DNA of 42,275 bases from a bacterium (GTDB taxonomy: Bacteria > Patescibacteria > JAEDAM01 > Absconditabacterales > Absconditicoccaceae). Position 1 is the stretch's first letter. Each line of letters starts with the position of its first letter. The stretch is taken from contig JAFTEM010000018.1 of NCBI GenBank assembly GCA_017453665.1, forward strand, positions 1 through 42,275. The letters run 5' to 3'. Below the pieces are notes generated by a model. The model saw only the letters and a list, made by a program, of their open reading frames with translations. It searched no databases and had not been told where the DNA came from. The translations under genes were made by a program, and so were the position numbers. This document shows, in pieces, positions 20,046-31,785 of this stretch.

Positions 20046-21452
20046 TTATCTTTGTTCAATCAGATCAGACGTTCTAATCTGAAAATCTAAATCTCAAGCA
20101 GTAAAAATAGCAATAATGCTATCCTTTTTTGCTAGCTCTAAAATTCTCTTTTTAAAGTCATCAAATACATCTAAATACTCAGCATGCATACATTCAGCAA
20201 AATAACTTCAAAATGCATGTAAATTTTCAAAATGATGTTCTTGGAAAAGTTTCTCATCTTTAAAACTCTCCAAAGGTTCTCTTGCTGCATAAATAGAGTA
20301 AATAATTCTCTCATCAAATAGTGATAATGCTTCTTTAAACTCATCCCATCAAGCCAACACTCTACGAATTTGATGTGGTTGAAAAACTCATATAATTTTT
20401 TTATCAGGAAAACGTTCTTTTAAAGTATGATATCATAAAACTAAAGAAGATGCGATATGCCCATAATCAGAGAATAACTTAACTCAAGGAGAAATTTCTC
20501 CTAAATATTCTAATCTTCTCCAAATCCCTTTAAAAGGTTTCATAACACTTTCAATAACCTCTTTACTGAGTTCAGGTCTTAAAACTTGGAATAATCATAA
20601 CACAAGTGAAGCATTACAATCAGTATGTTTCCCCCAGACATGATCCAAATTGTGGTGGGTGATAGGAAGCGTTTTTATATTCTTGAATCAAGAAAAATCC
20701 GTATTTACTGTATTATTTTCAGAAACCTCGAGGACTAATGTCTCTTTTTTTGTATTGGTATTCATAGCTAAAAAAGCAGACCTATAATCTTCCCAATCCT
20801 TATAATAATCAGTATGATCTAATTCCATATTCGTAATGAGAAGGTATTCTAAGTCAAGATGGAGAAAATGTCTTTTATATTCACAAGCTTCTAAGAAGAA
20901 ATAATATTTTTTAATAAGTTCGTAAGGAAGTTTTTTACCGCTAAAGATAAAATCAAAAAGCTGACGGAACTCAGGGATCTTATCATTTTTTAAATAGTAA
21001 CTCATATTCCCTAAGTCAGGAACAAGTGCTCAAACAATTCAAAGCCCTAAATCAGGAATAAGTTCTCTTCAAGTAACAATAGCAAGCGCTGTTGAACTAG
21101 ATTTTCCATTGGTTCCTGCTATTCAAACCGTGCGGAAATATTTGCTAAGTTCTCATAAAAATTCAAAATAGTTCCATATTTTTAAAGGCAAATGCTTTTC
21201 TTTTTTTAATTTAAAAGCACTTTGCACTTCAGGAGAATCTTTCACTGCTTCAGAATAAATAACAATGTCATCTTCTTTTATTTCATAATTTCCATGTCCA
21301 ATCTTTACAGGAATCCCTTTGTTTTCTAATGCACGAGTAATCTGGCTTTCAAAACCATCGATAGCAATCAAATTAGTGTATCCAAGGTCTCGGATAATAT
21401 GAGCTAAATTAGAAATTCAACTTCATCCAGCTCAAACAATAACAATATGCAT
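20046..21452 (-). CDS. murC: UDP-N-acetylmuramate--L-alanine ligase (MurC type)
   Basis: 468 aa with TGA as Gly. Mur ligase adding the first amino acid to UDP-MurNAc in the cytoplasm. The N-terminal dinucleotide-type loop MHIVIVGAGGSGISNLAHII has three TGA-coded Gly. The ATP loop reads GIAGTNGKSSSTA (MurC usually GTHGKTTT). The central motif is EACEYKRHFLHLDLEYLLIT followed by NMELDHTDYY, the MurC/Mpl metal-binding region. The C-terminal domain has FQPHQIRR and ends ILELAKKDSIIAIFTAGDLD. GTNGKS differs from standard MurC, so Mpl-like activity is possible. It starts 11 bases after murG, forming a murG-murC pair. Confidence 0.88.
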
Positions 21453-21463
21453 AGATAATATTA

Positions 21464-22546
21464 TTAAGAATAAATAATAGCTTTAATAATTTTTTCTTTA
21501 GCAACATTAATGATAGCTTTTCTATCCTCTCATGATAGTAATTTTTTATAGGATTTCAAAGAGAGGAGGGTCTCTTCTAATTTCTCAAGAAATTGAGGAT
21601 CATCTTGTTCTATTAAAATTCCATCATGATGTTTAACATACCACTTTGCATTATCTTTTTGATCATGGGTTCGAGGAATAGGAACCATAATGAGTTTTAG
21701 ATTAAAAAGGTGCTGTTCAGCTAAAGAAGTAGTTCAAGCTCTTGTAATAGCGATATCAGAATCTAGATAATGTTCTCACATCTCTTTTTGGCTTAAAAAC
21801 TCATAACACTTTACATTATCAAATTCAGAAAAAAGTGCTCAAGTAGTTTTGTTTAATTTTCATAATACAACAAAAAATTTCATCTCATGTAGTGCCTTAT
21901 TCCTTTTGATTACTTTAGAAAGCGCTTCATAAAGGTCTTTAGATCCTTGAGAACCTCCCATAACAAAAACATTTGTTGCTTTACTTGGTTGAATATCACG
22001 TTTTGGAAGCAAATCTTCTGATAAAATTTGTCAAACAGTAACGGCTTTTGGAAAAACTCAATCAAATCAAGTAAAACTCACATTGGCATATTTAGATGCA
22101 ATACGATTTACAAGTCATGGATGAACATCTGATTCATGAACAATAATTCTTTTCCCTAAAAATTTAGCAGCAAATACAACAGGAAGCGCAACATACCCTC
22201 CCTTACAAAAGACAACGTCAATATGATGTTTTTTTAAGAGTACTATTGATTGAAGAACTCAAAATGAAAAAAGAAATAAATCCCTAATATTCTTACAAAA
22301 CGCAAAAAAAGATTTTTCTCTTCTCCATTTCCCTGAAAAAATACAAGAAAAAGAAACGTTATTAACAGAGCTTTTCAAAAGCTTATAATTCTCTTCCTCA
22401 AGGCTTCCTTTTTTTCAAAACCATACCATTGATGCAACTTTTTCTTTGTATTTACGAGTACTATCAAGGTATTGAATAAGGCTTTTTATAGGAAAGACAT
22501 GTCCTCAAGTTCCTCATCAAGCCCAAGCAATATTAATTTTTTTCAT
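21464..22546 (-). CDS. murG: UDP-GlcNAc:lipid I N-acetylglucosaminyltransferase MurG
   Basis: 360 aa with TGA as Gly, normal length. It transfers GlcNAc onto lipid I to make lipid II at the inner face of the membrane. The N-terminal loop GGGTGGHVFPI has Gly residues coded by TGA. Others: CKGGYVALPVVFAAKFLGK, HESDVHPGLVNR, the C-terminal donor-binding MGGSQGSKDL, ITRAGTTSLAE and VPIPRTHDQKDNA. It lies upstream of murC on the same strand. ATG at 22546 gives the family N-terminus MKKINIAWAGGGTGGH. Confidence 0.95.
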
Positions 22547-22565
22547 AAAAACAAAATAACGAAGT

Positions 22566-23753
22566 TTAAAAGTATTTTCTTCCTTTTAATTGTTCTGGGA
22601 AGTGTTCTTGATCCACTTTAGCTCATGGGAAATCATGAGCATATTTATAGCCTGCTCAGTATCCTAAATCTTTCATCATTTTTGTTGGTGCATTCCTAAT
22701 ATGCATTGGAACAGGAAGATTTCAATATTTCGCAACATCTTGTTTTGTTGCGATATCAATCTTATAGACAAGATTTGATTTCGGAGCTCTTGCGAGATAT
22801 ACCGCTAATTGCATCAAAAAGATTCAACACTCAGGCATACCAATCTTTTGGATAGCGTCATACACTTGGTTGGCTAAGAGTAAAGCATTATTATCTGCTA
22901 ATCCAATATCTTCACTAGCAAAACGTAAAAGACGTCTAGCAATATAAAGAGGATCTTCTCAAGCCACTAGCATTCTCTGAATCCAATAACATGCAGCATG
23001 AGGATCAGAATCACGTAACGATTTATGAACAGCAGAAATGATATTATAATGCTCTTCTCAATCTCTGTCGTAGTAAACTTGTTGGCTACCTGCTTTAATT
23101 AAAATCTCTTCTGTAAGTTCTCCTTTTCAAAGAAGAAGTAACGCAGATTCTAATAAATTAATAGCATTCCTTAAATCTCAATTAGCATTCTTTGCTAAAA
23201 TTTTCAAAATTTCATCAGGAATAATAACATCAGGATAATGTTGCAAAATAACCTCTTTTTCTTTACTCAAGAAAGTAAAGATATCATCTGGATTAATTCC
23301 CTCAAATACAAACAAACGACAACGACTTAATAATGCATTATTAACAGTAAAACTAGGGTTTTCGGTGGTAGCTCAAATAAGTGTAATTGTTCCTTTTTCA
23401 ACAAAAGGAAGAAGGGTATCCTGTTGTGATTTGTTCCAGCGATGAATCTCATCTAAAAAAACAAGAGTAGGAGTTCAATATTGCTGGTTTAATTCAGCTT
23501 TTTTAATAATTTCAGATAAATCTTCTTTTTTACTTCTAACTCATGAAAGTTGAAAAAATTCAGCATTCATACTATGTGCAATAATCTCAGCAAGGGTAGT
23601 TTTTCAACATCAAGGAGGTCCCCAAAAAAGCATTGAAGGAATCTTTTTATTTTCCAAAAAAGTAGCTATTGGCATTCCTTTATCAACGAGGTGGTGTTGA
23701 CCAACAAAATTTTCTAATGACTGAGGACGTAGAAGAGAAGAAAGTGGTTCCAT
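22566..23753 (-). CDS. rarA: Replication-associated recombination protein A (RarA/MgsA)
   Basis: 395 aa with TGA as Gly. AAA+ ATPase of the clamp-loader-like RarA/Mgs1/WRNIP1 family acting at stalled forks. The N-terminus [20 protein letters not shown] is family-typical. Walker A is WGPPGCGKTTLAE (both central Gly are TGA), Walker [11 protein letters not shown], sensor 1 GATTENPSF and arginine finger region ALLSRCRLF. The C-terminal part ([35 protein letters not shown]) matches the family tetramerisation domain and ends with [11 protein letters not shown] at 23753 is preferred over ATG at 23801, which adds a non-family extension. It lies 19 bases before murG on the same strand. Confidence 0.95.
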
Positions 23754-23878
23754 TAAACACGCTACATTACATAAACAATTACCTTTTAGTCTATATATCA
23801 TTTTTGAAACTTCAAGTTGTTTTTCTCTTTTGTATACATAAACTATCCATACTTTTAATTAGACTTTGTTTTAAAAAT

Positions 23879-24169
23879 ATGAAAAACGTTAAACTTTTTA
23901 TATTGTTTTTAGCTACAATAATCGCAGTAGCTTTAGCTGTTTATGTTGTTCGATCAACAAATAAAATAAATAAAATGATGGATGAAGAATTAACACCTAC
24001 ACAAACCACCAATCAAGAAAATAATGTTGAACCAGATACGAATGTCGAAACAGTAGACGCACTTCAAGAAAGTTTTGATGAGCTTTTTGCTCAAGAAAAT
24101 ATAGAAGACCTTTATGAAGGAGAAACAGATTATGGGTTTATAGCTACTCCAACACAAGAGGATGAATAA
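23879..24169 (+). CDS. Small membrane-anchored acidic protein
   Basis: 96 aa. One N-terminal hydrophobic segment (about residues 5-25, KLFILFLATIIAVALAVYVV) is followed by a strongly acidic Thr/Asn/Glu tail. No TGA. The next gene starts inside its last codons (ATG at 24162, 8-base overlap), so the two are translationally coupled. It may be a tether for a neighbour; no family recognised. Confidence 0.75.
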   Translation: MKNVKLFILFLATIIAVALAVYVVRSTNKINKMMDEELTPTQTTNQENNVEPDTNVETVDALQESFDELFAQENIEDLYEGETDYGFIATPTQEDE

Positions 24170-24803
24170 AAATAATTTTTCAGATACGATATTAAACAAC
24201 ACCTTTGTTTTTGATTATTTTGATCAAGCTCAATGAAAAAAACAGGTGTTTTTACAAAACTGAAAAAATAAATATGCTGCCTTAGTACATGCGAGTACTA
24301 TCGACCTATTTTTGGAAACAAAAGAAGAGGGCGGAGAAAGTGAAATCTATATTCTCTCTCCAATAGATGAGAAAACGCCATTGACGATAAACTTCAAAAT
24401 AGATATCAATCATTCTGATGTAAAGCTAATCGTACATCTAGCAGCTTTCTTAAAACAAGATGCTCCTACAACATTAAATGCCTCAATTCTTATGAAACAG
24501 GGAGTTCAAAATTCATCAGCTTCATTATTAGAAGAGTCTGTAATTTTATCTCCTAAAATTAACATAAAAAGTCTCCCAGTCCTTGATATTCAAGCAAAAA
24601 ATATTCAAGCTTCACATTGAGCAAAAATCTATCGCTTAGATGGAGAGAAATTGTTTTATCTTGAATCTAAATGACTTGACCATACAAAAGCACAAGAAAT
24701 CCTTCTTTCTTCTTTTCCAGAGAAACTTTTTGAAGATATAGAACTCTTAGAAGAAGAAAAAAATGAACTCTTAGAACGCTATTTTACCTTTACTCATAAA
24801 TAA
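24162..24803 (+). CDS. Short SufB/SufD-like Fe-S cluster scaffold protein
   Basis: 213 aa with TGA as Gly. The C-terminal half matches the SufBD core beta-helix signature: ILSPKINIKSLPVLDIQAKN, IQASHGAKIYRLDGEKLFYL, ESKGLDHTKAQEILLSSF. In SufBC2D complexes this core scaffolds Fe-S assembly. Full SufB/SufD are about 400 aa or more, so this is nearly a bare core domain. No SufC or SufS gene is seen nearby. Overlaps at both ends (8 bases with the upstream gene, TAATG with the downstream one) make it the middle of a three-gene operon. Family call is good; which subunit and whether it is functional are inference. Confidence 0.7.
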
Positions 24804-25207
24804 TGGAAAAATATTTTGATTTAGTGTTAGATCTCTTAGAATTAGATAATCAAGAAGAGTTAAAAATGCTTGCAAGAAATCTAGAAAAAGAACAAAAAGC
24901 ATGACATACCGTCTTTTTCGCACATCGCTATGATTTTTTGTTTCAAGCACGATTAGCCTTCCTAGAAGAAAAAATTTCACTAGAAGAATTTGTTCAAATA
25001 GGAGACGTAGACTCTCAAATATGAATCTATAATCAAGAGAAAAAGTCCCTCAAAGAAATACTAGATAATCTTATGAATAAAATTCCAGAACAAGAGGTTT
25101 TTGTTATAGATCAAGATGCATGGAATCTTTTCCTTTCTGAAAAAAATAAAAAAGAGCTAGAAAAGAAACTAGCTCAATCTCAGAAAAAGCTTTATTTTAT
25201 TTCCTAA
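24803..25207 (+). CDS. Unknown acidic protein in the SufBD-like operon
   Basis: 134 aa with TGA as Gly. It starts at the TAATG overlap with the SufBD-like gene. Rich in Glu, Lys and Leu, probably mostly helical (LDLLELDNQEELKMLARNLE ... LSEKNKKELEKKLAQSQKKL), with a central aromatic segment HTVFFAHRYDFLFQAR. No signal peptide or membrane segment. Family not recognised. Tight coupling suggests a partner of the SufBD-like protein. Confidence 0.7.
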
Positions 25208-25208
25208 T

Positions 25209-26282
25209 TTATCTTTCTTTTTTTATTTGAAGTCAGCAAGGAAGTTTCTTATAGAGGAATAAATAAGCATTAACTCAAAAGAAAAGGCATGCCATCATGA
25301 CAAAAATAATGAGTTTGTGAAATCTATTAGCTCATTGAAGAAGCATTAAAACCATCATCATGAGCGACCAAATCCAAATAAAAGCTCTAGTCTCTCATCT
25401 AGAAAATCCAAGTCCCATAAGTCTGTGGTGAAAATGGGTATAGTCTCCATTAAGGGGATTCTTTTTGAGAATAAAAATCCTATAAAGTCAAACTCGAACA
25501 GCATCAAAAATAACTAGTGATAAGGCAACAATAAGTGTCCCAATTTTAGCTCCTCATGCAACAGATAAATAAGCTATCGCAAATCCAAAAAACATAATTC
25601 AAACATCTCTGACAAGCCCTAAAGGTTTATATTCAATGAAGGTATAAATAAGACTAATGATAAACAAAAAGAGTGATAAATTCTCGACCATAATCAGTAC
25701 ATCTAGGTTTTGAAAAGTTTCATAACTCTCAAAAACAACAAATCTAATCAATAAATAAATAGTTAAGAATCCAATAGCAGAGACTCAGCTTCCCTGTGCA
25801 TAAATTCCATCAAATCGGTTGATGGCATTAATACAAAACATCGTCCAAATCATAAATGCTATTGTAATAATCCAATTAGGAATTTGATATACAGTATCTC
25901 CTAAGACTAATTCTTGATTTCCTATTCATCAAATCCAAACCGCTAGAAAGGCAGCGATTAAATGAATACAAAGTCTAAAGTAAGGAGGCACTTTAGGAAA
26001 TTTTCCCAAATAGCTCCACTCCTCAATTACTTCTACAATTCAAATCAGTCCTCCTGGAATGATGAGGCCAAGGAATAGCGGATTAGTATAATATGATGGG
26101 AAAAAGATTCAAATCCCAATAAGGAAAATAAGGATAACAAAAATTCATTGGAGGGTAGGAACCGGTTTCCTAGTATTCTTTAAATCACTTCATGGTTTGT
26201 CTAGTAAATGAATCTTTTTACAGATAATTAAACCAATTCGAGCAATAAGAACAGAAAGTACTGTTAAGAAAACTCGGGTCAT
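25209..26282 (-). CDS. WecA/MraY-family UDP-HexNAc:polyprenol phosphate transferase
   Basis: 357 aa with TGA as Gly, about ten hydrophobic segments. Integral membrane enzyme of the PNPT family that loads a sugar phosphate on undecaprenyl phosphate. Visible motifs: KIHLLDKPGSDLKNTRKPVP near the N-terminus, CINAINRFDGIYAQGSG (the NxxxDGxDG-like region), the SLVIFDAVRV aspartate loop, and YTHFHHRLMGLGFSR, the HxHH(R)L signature of WecA-type rather than MraY-type members. It is therefore likely an initiator of surface polysaccharide or teichoic-acid-like polymers. The usual DGLDG is altered to FDGIYA. Its stop lies immediately after that of the convergent acidic protein (1 base apart). Confidence 0.85.
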
Positions 26283-26522
26283 AGTGTTGTAGAAGTGAAT
26301 AAAAGAATACTTATATGTATTAATTACAATGATAAAATCTAGACGAAATAAAAATATTGTTAAAGAAAATTTTTAGAGCTCAGAGAAAGATATAAAAACA
26401 TAAGACATCATCAAATTTAAAATGTCAAGTCTTGATTTTTATTTTTGCTTGCGAAACAAACTGGGATTTTTATTATTCAAAAAGAAAATCTATTAATTTT
26501 TTTTAAATTTAATCAAAATCGA
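26283..26522 (+). promoter_or_regulatory. Intergenic region with candidate gyrA promoter
   Basis: 240 bases between divergent genes. TTGCGA at 26449-26454 and TATTAT at 26471-26476 (16-base spacer) are a fair promoter match 47 bases before the gyrA ATG. An imperfect hairpin, GACAT ... ATGTC, sits at about 26404-26427. Otherwise nothing is visible. Confidence 0.4.
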
Positions 26523-29225
26523 ATGGACGAAAAAAACCTCTTCGATAATCCTGAAGGAATAAACAACGAAGAATCAAACAATGAAGAAACTCAATCTTCA
26601 TCACAACCTGAAGAAGAATTTTCTTATATTCCAACAGGTGAAAAGAATTTAATAACAAATTCCGTAGAAAAAGAAATTACACAATCATATATCGATTATG
26701 CGATGTCTGTAATTATTTCTCGTGCACTTCCAGATACAAGAGATGGATTTAAACCAGTATTAAGAAGAATCCTTTATTGAATGGCATGAATGAATAATTT
26801 CTACAGAGAAAAACATAAAAAATCAGCAAGAATCGTTTGAGAAGTGATGTGAAAATACCATCCACATGGAGATTCTTCAATTTATGAAGCAATGGTAAGA
26901 CTTGCTCAACCATGGTCAATGAGATATCCACTCGTTGATGGACAAGGAAACTTCGGTTCAATCGATGGAGATGGAGCAGCAGCTATGAGGTATACAGAAG
27001 CAAGATTAACAAAAATCGCTGAAGAAATGCTTGCAGATCTTGATCAAGATACTATCGACCGAAGAGATAATTTTGATGGATCATTAAAAGAACCTATTAT
27101 GCTTCCAACGAAATTCCCTAACCATCTTTGTAATGGAACAATGGGTATCGCTGTAGGTATGGCAACAAATATGGCTCCACATAATCTAACAGAAGTATTA
27201 GATGCAGTACTCCTTCTCTTACACAAGGAAGGAAAAGAAGAAATAATAACAGATGAAAATGGCTCAGAAATAAAACAAAAGGTTTCTGTAAGTATCGAAG
27301 AAATCATGGAAATTATTAAAGGTCCAGATTTTCCAACAGGAGGTATGATTTTTGATTCAAACAATATCTTAGAAGTGTATAAAAAATGAAAATGAGGAAT
27401 TGTTGTTCGTTGAAAAACACATGATGAGGTATATGATGGTGCACATGTAATAGTAGTAGATGAAATCCCATATCAAGTAAATAAAGCAAGTTTGGTTCAA
27501 AAAATAGGAGAGCTTGTAGTAGATAAAAAAATTGAAGGAATTAATGATATTCGTGATGAGTCAAATAAAAATAAGATTAGAATTGCAATCTATCTAAAAA
27601 AAGGAGTAGATCCAAATCTTGTTTTAGTACAACTCTTTAAATTAACAGAGCTACAAACAAACTTTAATCTAAATAACGTTTCACTTGTAGATAACGGTAC
27701 ACAACCAAGATTACTTAATATTAAAGACCTCTTAATGGAATTCGTAACTTTCCGTAGGTCTGTAGTATATAGAAGATCAGTATATCAATTAAATAAAGCG
27801 AAAGATAGACTTCATATCTTAGAAGGATTAAAAAAAGCGATTGATATTATTGATGAGGTAATAGATACAATTAAGAAGTCAGAATCAAAAGCAGATGCAA
27901 GAACAAACTTAATGGAGAAATTCTGATTCTCAGAAAAACAAGCTGAATATATCCTATTAATGAGATTACAATCTCTTGTAGGACTAGAAATCCAAAAAAT
28001 CTCAGATGAAATAGAGGAAAAATTAAAATTAATTGATGAATTAGAACATATTATAGGAGATCCAGAAAAACTTGATGAAGTAATAGAAAAAGAGTGTCAA
28101 TACATGAAAGAAAAGTATTGAGATGAAAGAAAAACAGAGCTTTCAAACGATTTAAGTGTATATAATATCTCGTGATCACTTAAAGAATTCCAAAAGGCTG
28201 CTGATAAAGTAAAAGAAGACGTTATTTGCTGGATAGGAAACGATTTCTCATTAAGAGTTCTTTATCAAACAAGAATCCAAAATATTCCAGAAGAAACACT
28301 CGATTTAATTTATACCCATAACCAAGATAAATTAATCGTTATTACAGATATCGGAGAATTAGTAGTACAAAGACTTAAAGATTTTGGTCAATTCTCTATG
28401 GCAAAGCCAGCTATGAATCTTAAAGAACATTTTGGATTGAAGGGTAAGATAGTATTCGCTAAAACACTTCATTTCCAATACGATTACCTAGTATTCTTAA
28501 CAAACCAAAATAGTATCAAGAAGGCAAAGAAAGAACTTGTATTAAGCTTCAAAAAGTTCCCTACAACAATTATGTCATTAGAACCAGGAGAGAAGATTTG
28601 TAGAGTATTGCCTGTAAATGATGGAGATAATATAGGAGTACTTACTCAGCAAGGTCGAATGCTTCTCTTTAAATCTGATGAGGTAAGAGCAATGGGTAAG
28701 ACTGCTTGATGAGTAAAAGCAATCGAACTTCAAGAGTGAGATAAAATAGCAAATATGTTCTTGCATAATGACGAACCATTTATCCTTATCTATTCAGATA
28801 AGAATGGTAAACTCTTATCATTAGAGGATCTAAAGATTCGAAAAAGAGCAAGAAAATGACAAGTTGTGATGACTGGAAACGAGAAGCTTGTTTGAGGTAT
28901 CTCAATCATTGAATGAGCAGTAAGAATCCGTTTCGCAGATGGTTCATTAAAGACATTACATTCAAATGATATTTCATTAGATGAACCAGAAACACCACTT
29001 TATAAGATGGTTGATCAAGAAATAGATGTAGTATATCGTCCTTGGGAAGAGAAAACAGAAAATATGAAATATAAAGAAGATAAGAAAAAAGCTGAAAAGC
29101 TTGAAATGAGTTGAAGTCTCTTTGATATCCCAGAGGAATCAAAAGAAGCGCCAAAAGAATCAGCTGGAGAACCAAAAGAAGAAATTGTAGAAGAGAATAA
29201 CGAAGAAAACAATACAGAAGAATAA
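26523..29225 (+). CDS. gyrA: DNA gyrase subunit A
   Basis: 900 aa with TGA as Gly. Type IIA topoisomerase breakage-reunion subunit. An acidic N-terminal extension (about 40 residues) precedes the winged-helix domain: [60 protein letters not shown] with the catalytic Tyr at residue 157. The tower/coiled coil region follows, then a C-terminal beta-pinwheel with blade motifs such as [20 protein letters not shown]. The Ser of GDSSIY is the usual quinolone-sensitive residue. The GyrA box (QRRGG[KR]G) is not visible; the matching place reads [11 protein letters not shown], so negative supercoiling may be weak and a ParC-like role cannot be excluded. It ends in an acidic tail and a terminator. Confidence 0.9.
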
Positions 29226-29235
29226 TCTTTTATGT

Positions 29236-29267
29236 AAAATCCCTTCCATAGTGTGAAGGGATTTTAA
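29236..29267 (+). terminator. Terminator after gyrA
   Basis: AAAATCCCTTC (29236-29246) pairs perfectly with GAAGGGATTTT (29255-29265) with an 8-base loop, 11 bases after the stop. Confidence 0.85.
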
Positions 29268-29271
29268 CTTC

Positions 29272-29299
29272 TTGAAAAGCTCTTAAAAAATCCTATACT
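29272..29299 (+). promoter_or_regulatory. Candidate promoter of the sugar transferase gene
   Basis: TTGAAA at 29272-29277 and TATACT at 29294-29299, 16-base spacer, 43 bases before the ATG at 29343. Confidence 0.5.
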
Positions 29300-29342
29300 A
29301 ACAATATAAAGCATTAGACATTTATGTTCTAAAACTGCTCGT

Positions 29343-30716
29343 ATGTTTAAACTTCGTCTTATTAGACCATTTCTTCATTTTCTTATAATAAACGCACTCT
29401 TTTTCTTAATGTATAGAATAAGAATGCGAACAGATCTAATACCATGAGTTCAGCTCCCAATTCCACTAATAAATCCTCAAGAACTTGCTATTTTTTCATT
29501 AATATCAAGCGTCTGATTTATTTTGATTTGAATAGTAAAAGATTTCTATTGTTTAAATAAAAGAGTTGTAAACCATTTCCAAACTTTCTCTAAAACCTGG
29601 ATTTATTGGTTTATTTCAATCTCATTTCTTTCATATTTCGGTCAGTGATTTATTTTTTTCTTTTGAATCTCAAGATTTATTATTATCTTTGCCTGAATCT
29701 TAAGTTATATTGTAATTTTTTTCTTTGATCAAGCATGGAGAGCTCTAGAATATAAACAAGAAAAAAAGTCATGAAAGAAAATCCTTATTGTTTCAGATGA
29801 AACAGTAGATTCCTATGATATCCTAAGGACAATCAAAGATAATTTCTCTCTACCAACAGAATTCATAACATCAAAAGAAATAGAAGAGACAAACTTCGGA
29901 AATTATGAAATGTGTGTCGTTGTTTGAAACTTTAAAAAAGATAAACTCCAAACAATATTTGAGAAAACAAGATTCCATGATACAAGATTTTTCCATATTA
30001 GTGAGTGATTCTTCTTGGAAGATGTAGTATATAAACCAGAAATTATTCAAAATATTATTGCTCTAGAATATAAACATTCAAAGCTTGATTGATGGTCTAT
30101 CATAGTAAAGAGAATCTTTGACCTAGTTTGATCAACATTGGGAATAATAATCCTTTCTCCAATCTTTCTTCTAATAGCAATCGCAATAAAACTAGATTCA
30201 AAAGGTCCAATCATTTATAAATCTAAAAGAGTAGGAACAACTTGAAAACTCTTTACGTTTTTAAAATTCCGCACGATGTATACCCATCTAAGTGTCGGAT
30301 ACTGAGGGAAAGAGGCGGACGATTTATATAAGAAACTTATTAATTCAGACGCTAATACAAGAGAAGGTGTCCTTCCTAAAATAGAAAACGATCCAAGAGT
30401 AACAAAGGTATGAAGATTCTTACGTAAAACATCATTAGATGAACTTCCTCAACTATTTTCAGTTTTTATAGGTACAATGTCTTTGGTTGGTCCAAGACCT
30501 CATCTAGAAAACGAAGTTGAGAATTATGCTCCATGGCAAAAAAGACTTCTTAGTATAAAGCCATGAATTACTTGATATGCTCAAGTATTCTGAAGAGATT
30601 CCCTAAGTTTTGATCAAGAAGCAAAATTAGATCTCTATTACATACAAAATCGGTCACTACGATTAGATATTTATGTTATTGTTTGAACCTTCTGAGTAAT
30701 CTTTAAATGACGTTAA
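29343..30716 (+). CDS. Polyprenyl sugar-phosphate transferase (bacterial sugar transferase family)
   Basis: 457 aa with TGA as Gly. Four or five N-terminal membrane segments, a CoA-binding-like middle domain ([20 protein letters not shown]), a further membrane segment (about residues 268-290, [20 protein letters not shown]) and the C-terminal catalytic domain. That domain has the family motifs [60 protein letters not shown] and KPGITGYAQVFGRDSLSF. WbaP/WcaJ-type enzymes transfer a hexose-1-phosphate to undecaprenyl phosphate to start exopolysaccharide or glycan synthesis. It is followed 24 bases on by an SLT-like lipoprotein. Substrate cannot be told from sequence. Confidence 0.92.
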
Positions 30717-30740
30717 TTTTATTTATACCTCTATATAATA

Positions 30741-31574
30741 ATGAAAAAGAAAATTGTTTGTTTATGACTACTTAGTTTTCTCTTGCTATGATGTACTTTT
30801 GCATATCAACCAACTTCAGGTGATGCACAAGAAATTTCAGACTTAAAAGTTCAGCTAACAGCTTTATCAGAAGACGATAATCTCACACTTCGAAGTTTAT
30901 ACGAGCAAGCAAGAGATATCCTCTCATATGTTAAAGATGAAAGATTAAATTACATATTAACTCAATTAAGAGACTATTCCTTATCAAAATTTACAACAAG
31001 AAAAGATGCAGCTAAAAACGAAAGCGCTACATTAAAACAAGATTTAGTGAAAGCATATCAATCTTCATGACTAGATACAGCTGAAAGCTTATCAGAAAAC
31101 TGTTATTGATGGTATAATACGTTAGATAATTTGAGTTACGCTTATGATTTCCCAACAGCATTAACAATAGCTATTCGGTATAGAGAAACAAGTTGTTGAT
31201 ATTATCTTCCTACAAACGGAGATTGACCATTTCAAATAGTAAGTAAAAATTACGGAAATTGAGAAATAACAAAAGAAATTTTTGAACAAACAATAAAGGA
31301 TTTCTTGGAATTTTCTTGGAATAAAATTAATCGATATAATGGTAAAAATCCAGATACGTCAATTCGTTTAGGATATCGTTATTTTACTTATGAAGACTTA
31401 TATAAATTCGCGGGATTATATAACGGTTTAAGTTGATGAACGGTATACTGAGATATAGCACCAGCAAATGAGAAATATTTCTTAGAAAAAATGCCATGAA
31501 AATATGAAAGCGGAAAGAAAAATGGATTATTCTTACAATTTCTTAGGGTAATCGAACGAGAATTGACGCAATAA
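30741..31574 (+). CDS. Lipoprotein with lytic-transglycosylase-like (SLT) domain
   Basis: 277 aa with TGA as Gly. The N-terminus MKKKIVCLGLLSFLLLGCTF has a lipobox (LLGC, Cys about residue 18). A helical region follows, then a goose-lysozyme/SLT-like core: PTALTIAIRYRETSCGYYLP with a candidate catalytic Glu in YRETS, then NGDGPFQIVSKNYG as the G.FQ motif, and a distal YEDLYKFAGLYNGLSGG segment. Such enzymes cleave peptidoglycan glycan strands. The family resemblance is by motif order only. It probably shares the transcript of the sugar transferase. Confidence 0.65.
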
Positions 31575-31602
31575 AAGGAGGCCGTTTTCTTATGTCAGTA
31601 GT

Positions 31603-31630
31603 CATACACACTAGAGTGTATGGCTCTTTT
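31603..31630 (+). terminator. Weak terminator
   Basis: CATACAC (31603-31609) pairs with GTGTATG (31616-31622) around ACTAGA, followed by GCTCTTTT. Confidence 0.5.
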
Positions 31631-31676
31631 GTAGGAATATACTGAATAATATAAATAGAAAACATATTAAATAAAG

Positions 31677-31710
31677 AATTACAAAAAAGACAAGTCATAT
31701 TTTTGTAATT
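31677..31710. repeat. Perfect 11-bp inverted repeat
   Basis: AATTACAAAAA (31677-31687) and TTTTTGTAATT (31700-31710) are perfect inverted arms with a 12-base loop in the gap before the first giant gene. It could be a second terminator of the preceding transcript or an operator-like site. A TATAAT box follows at 31746-31751, 34 bases before the ATG. Confidence 0.6.
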
Positions 31711-31785
31711 ATTTTAATTTTTTTAGTTCTTAAAAAAAATTGAGTTATAATTAGATTTGAAATTTTATTATTTATTCATTCCTTC

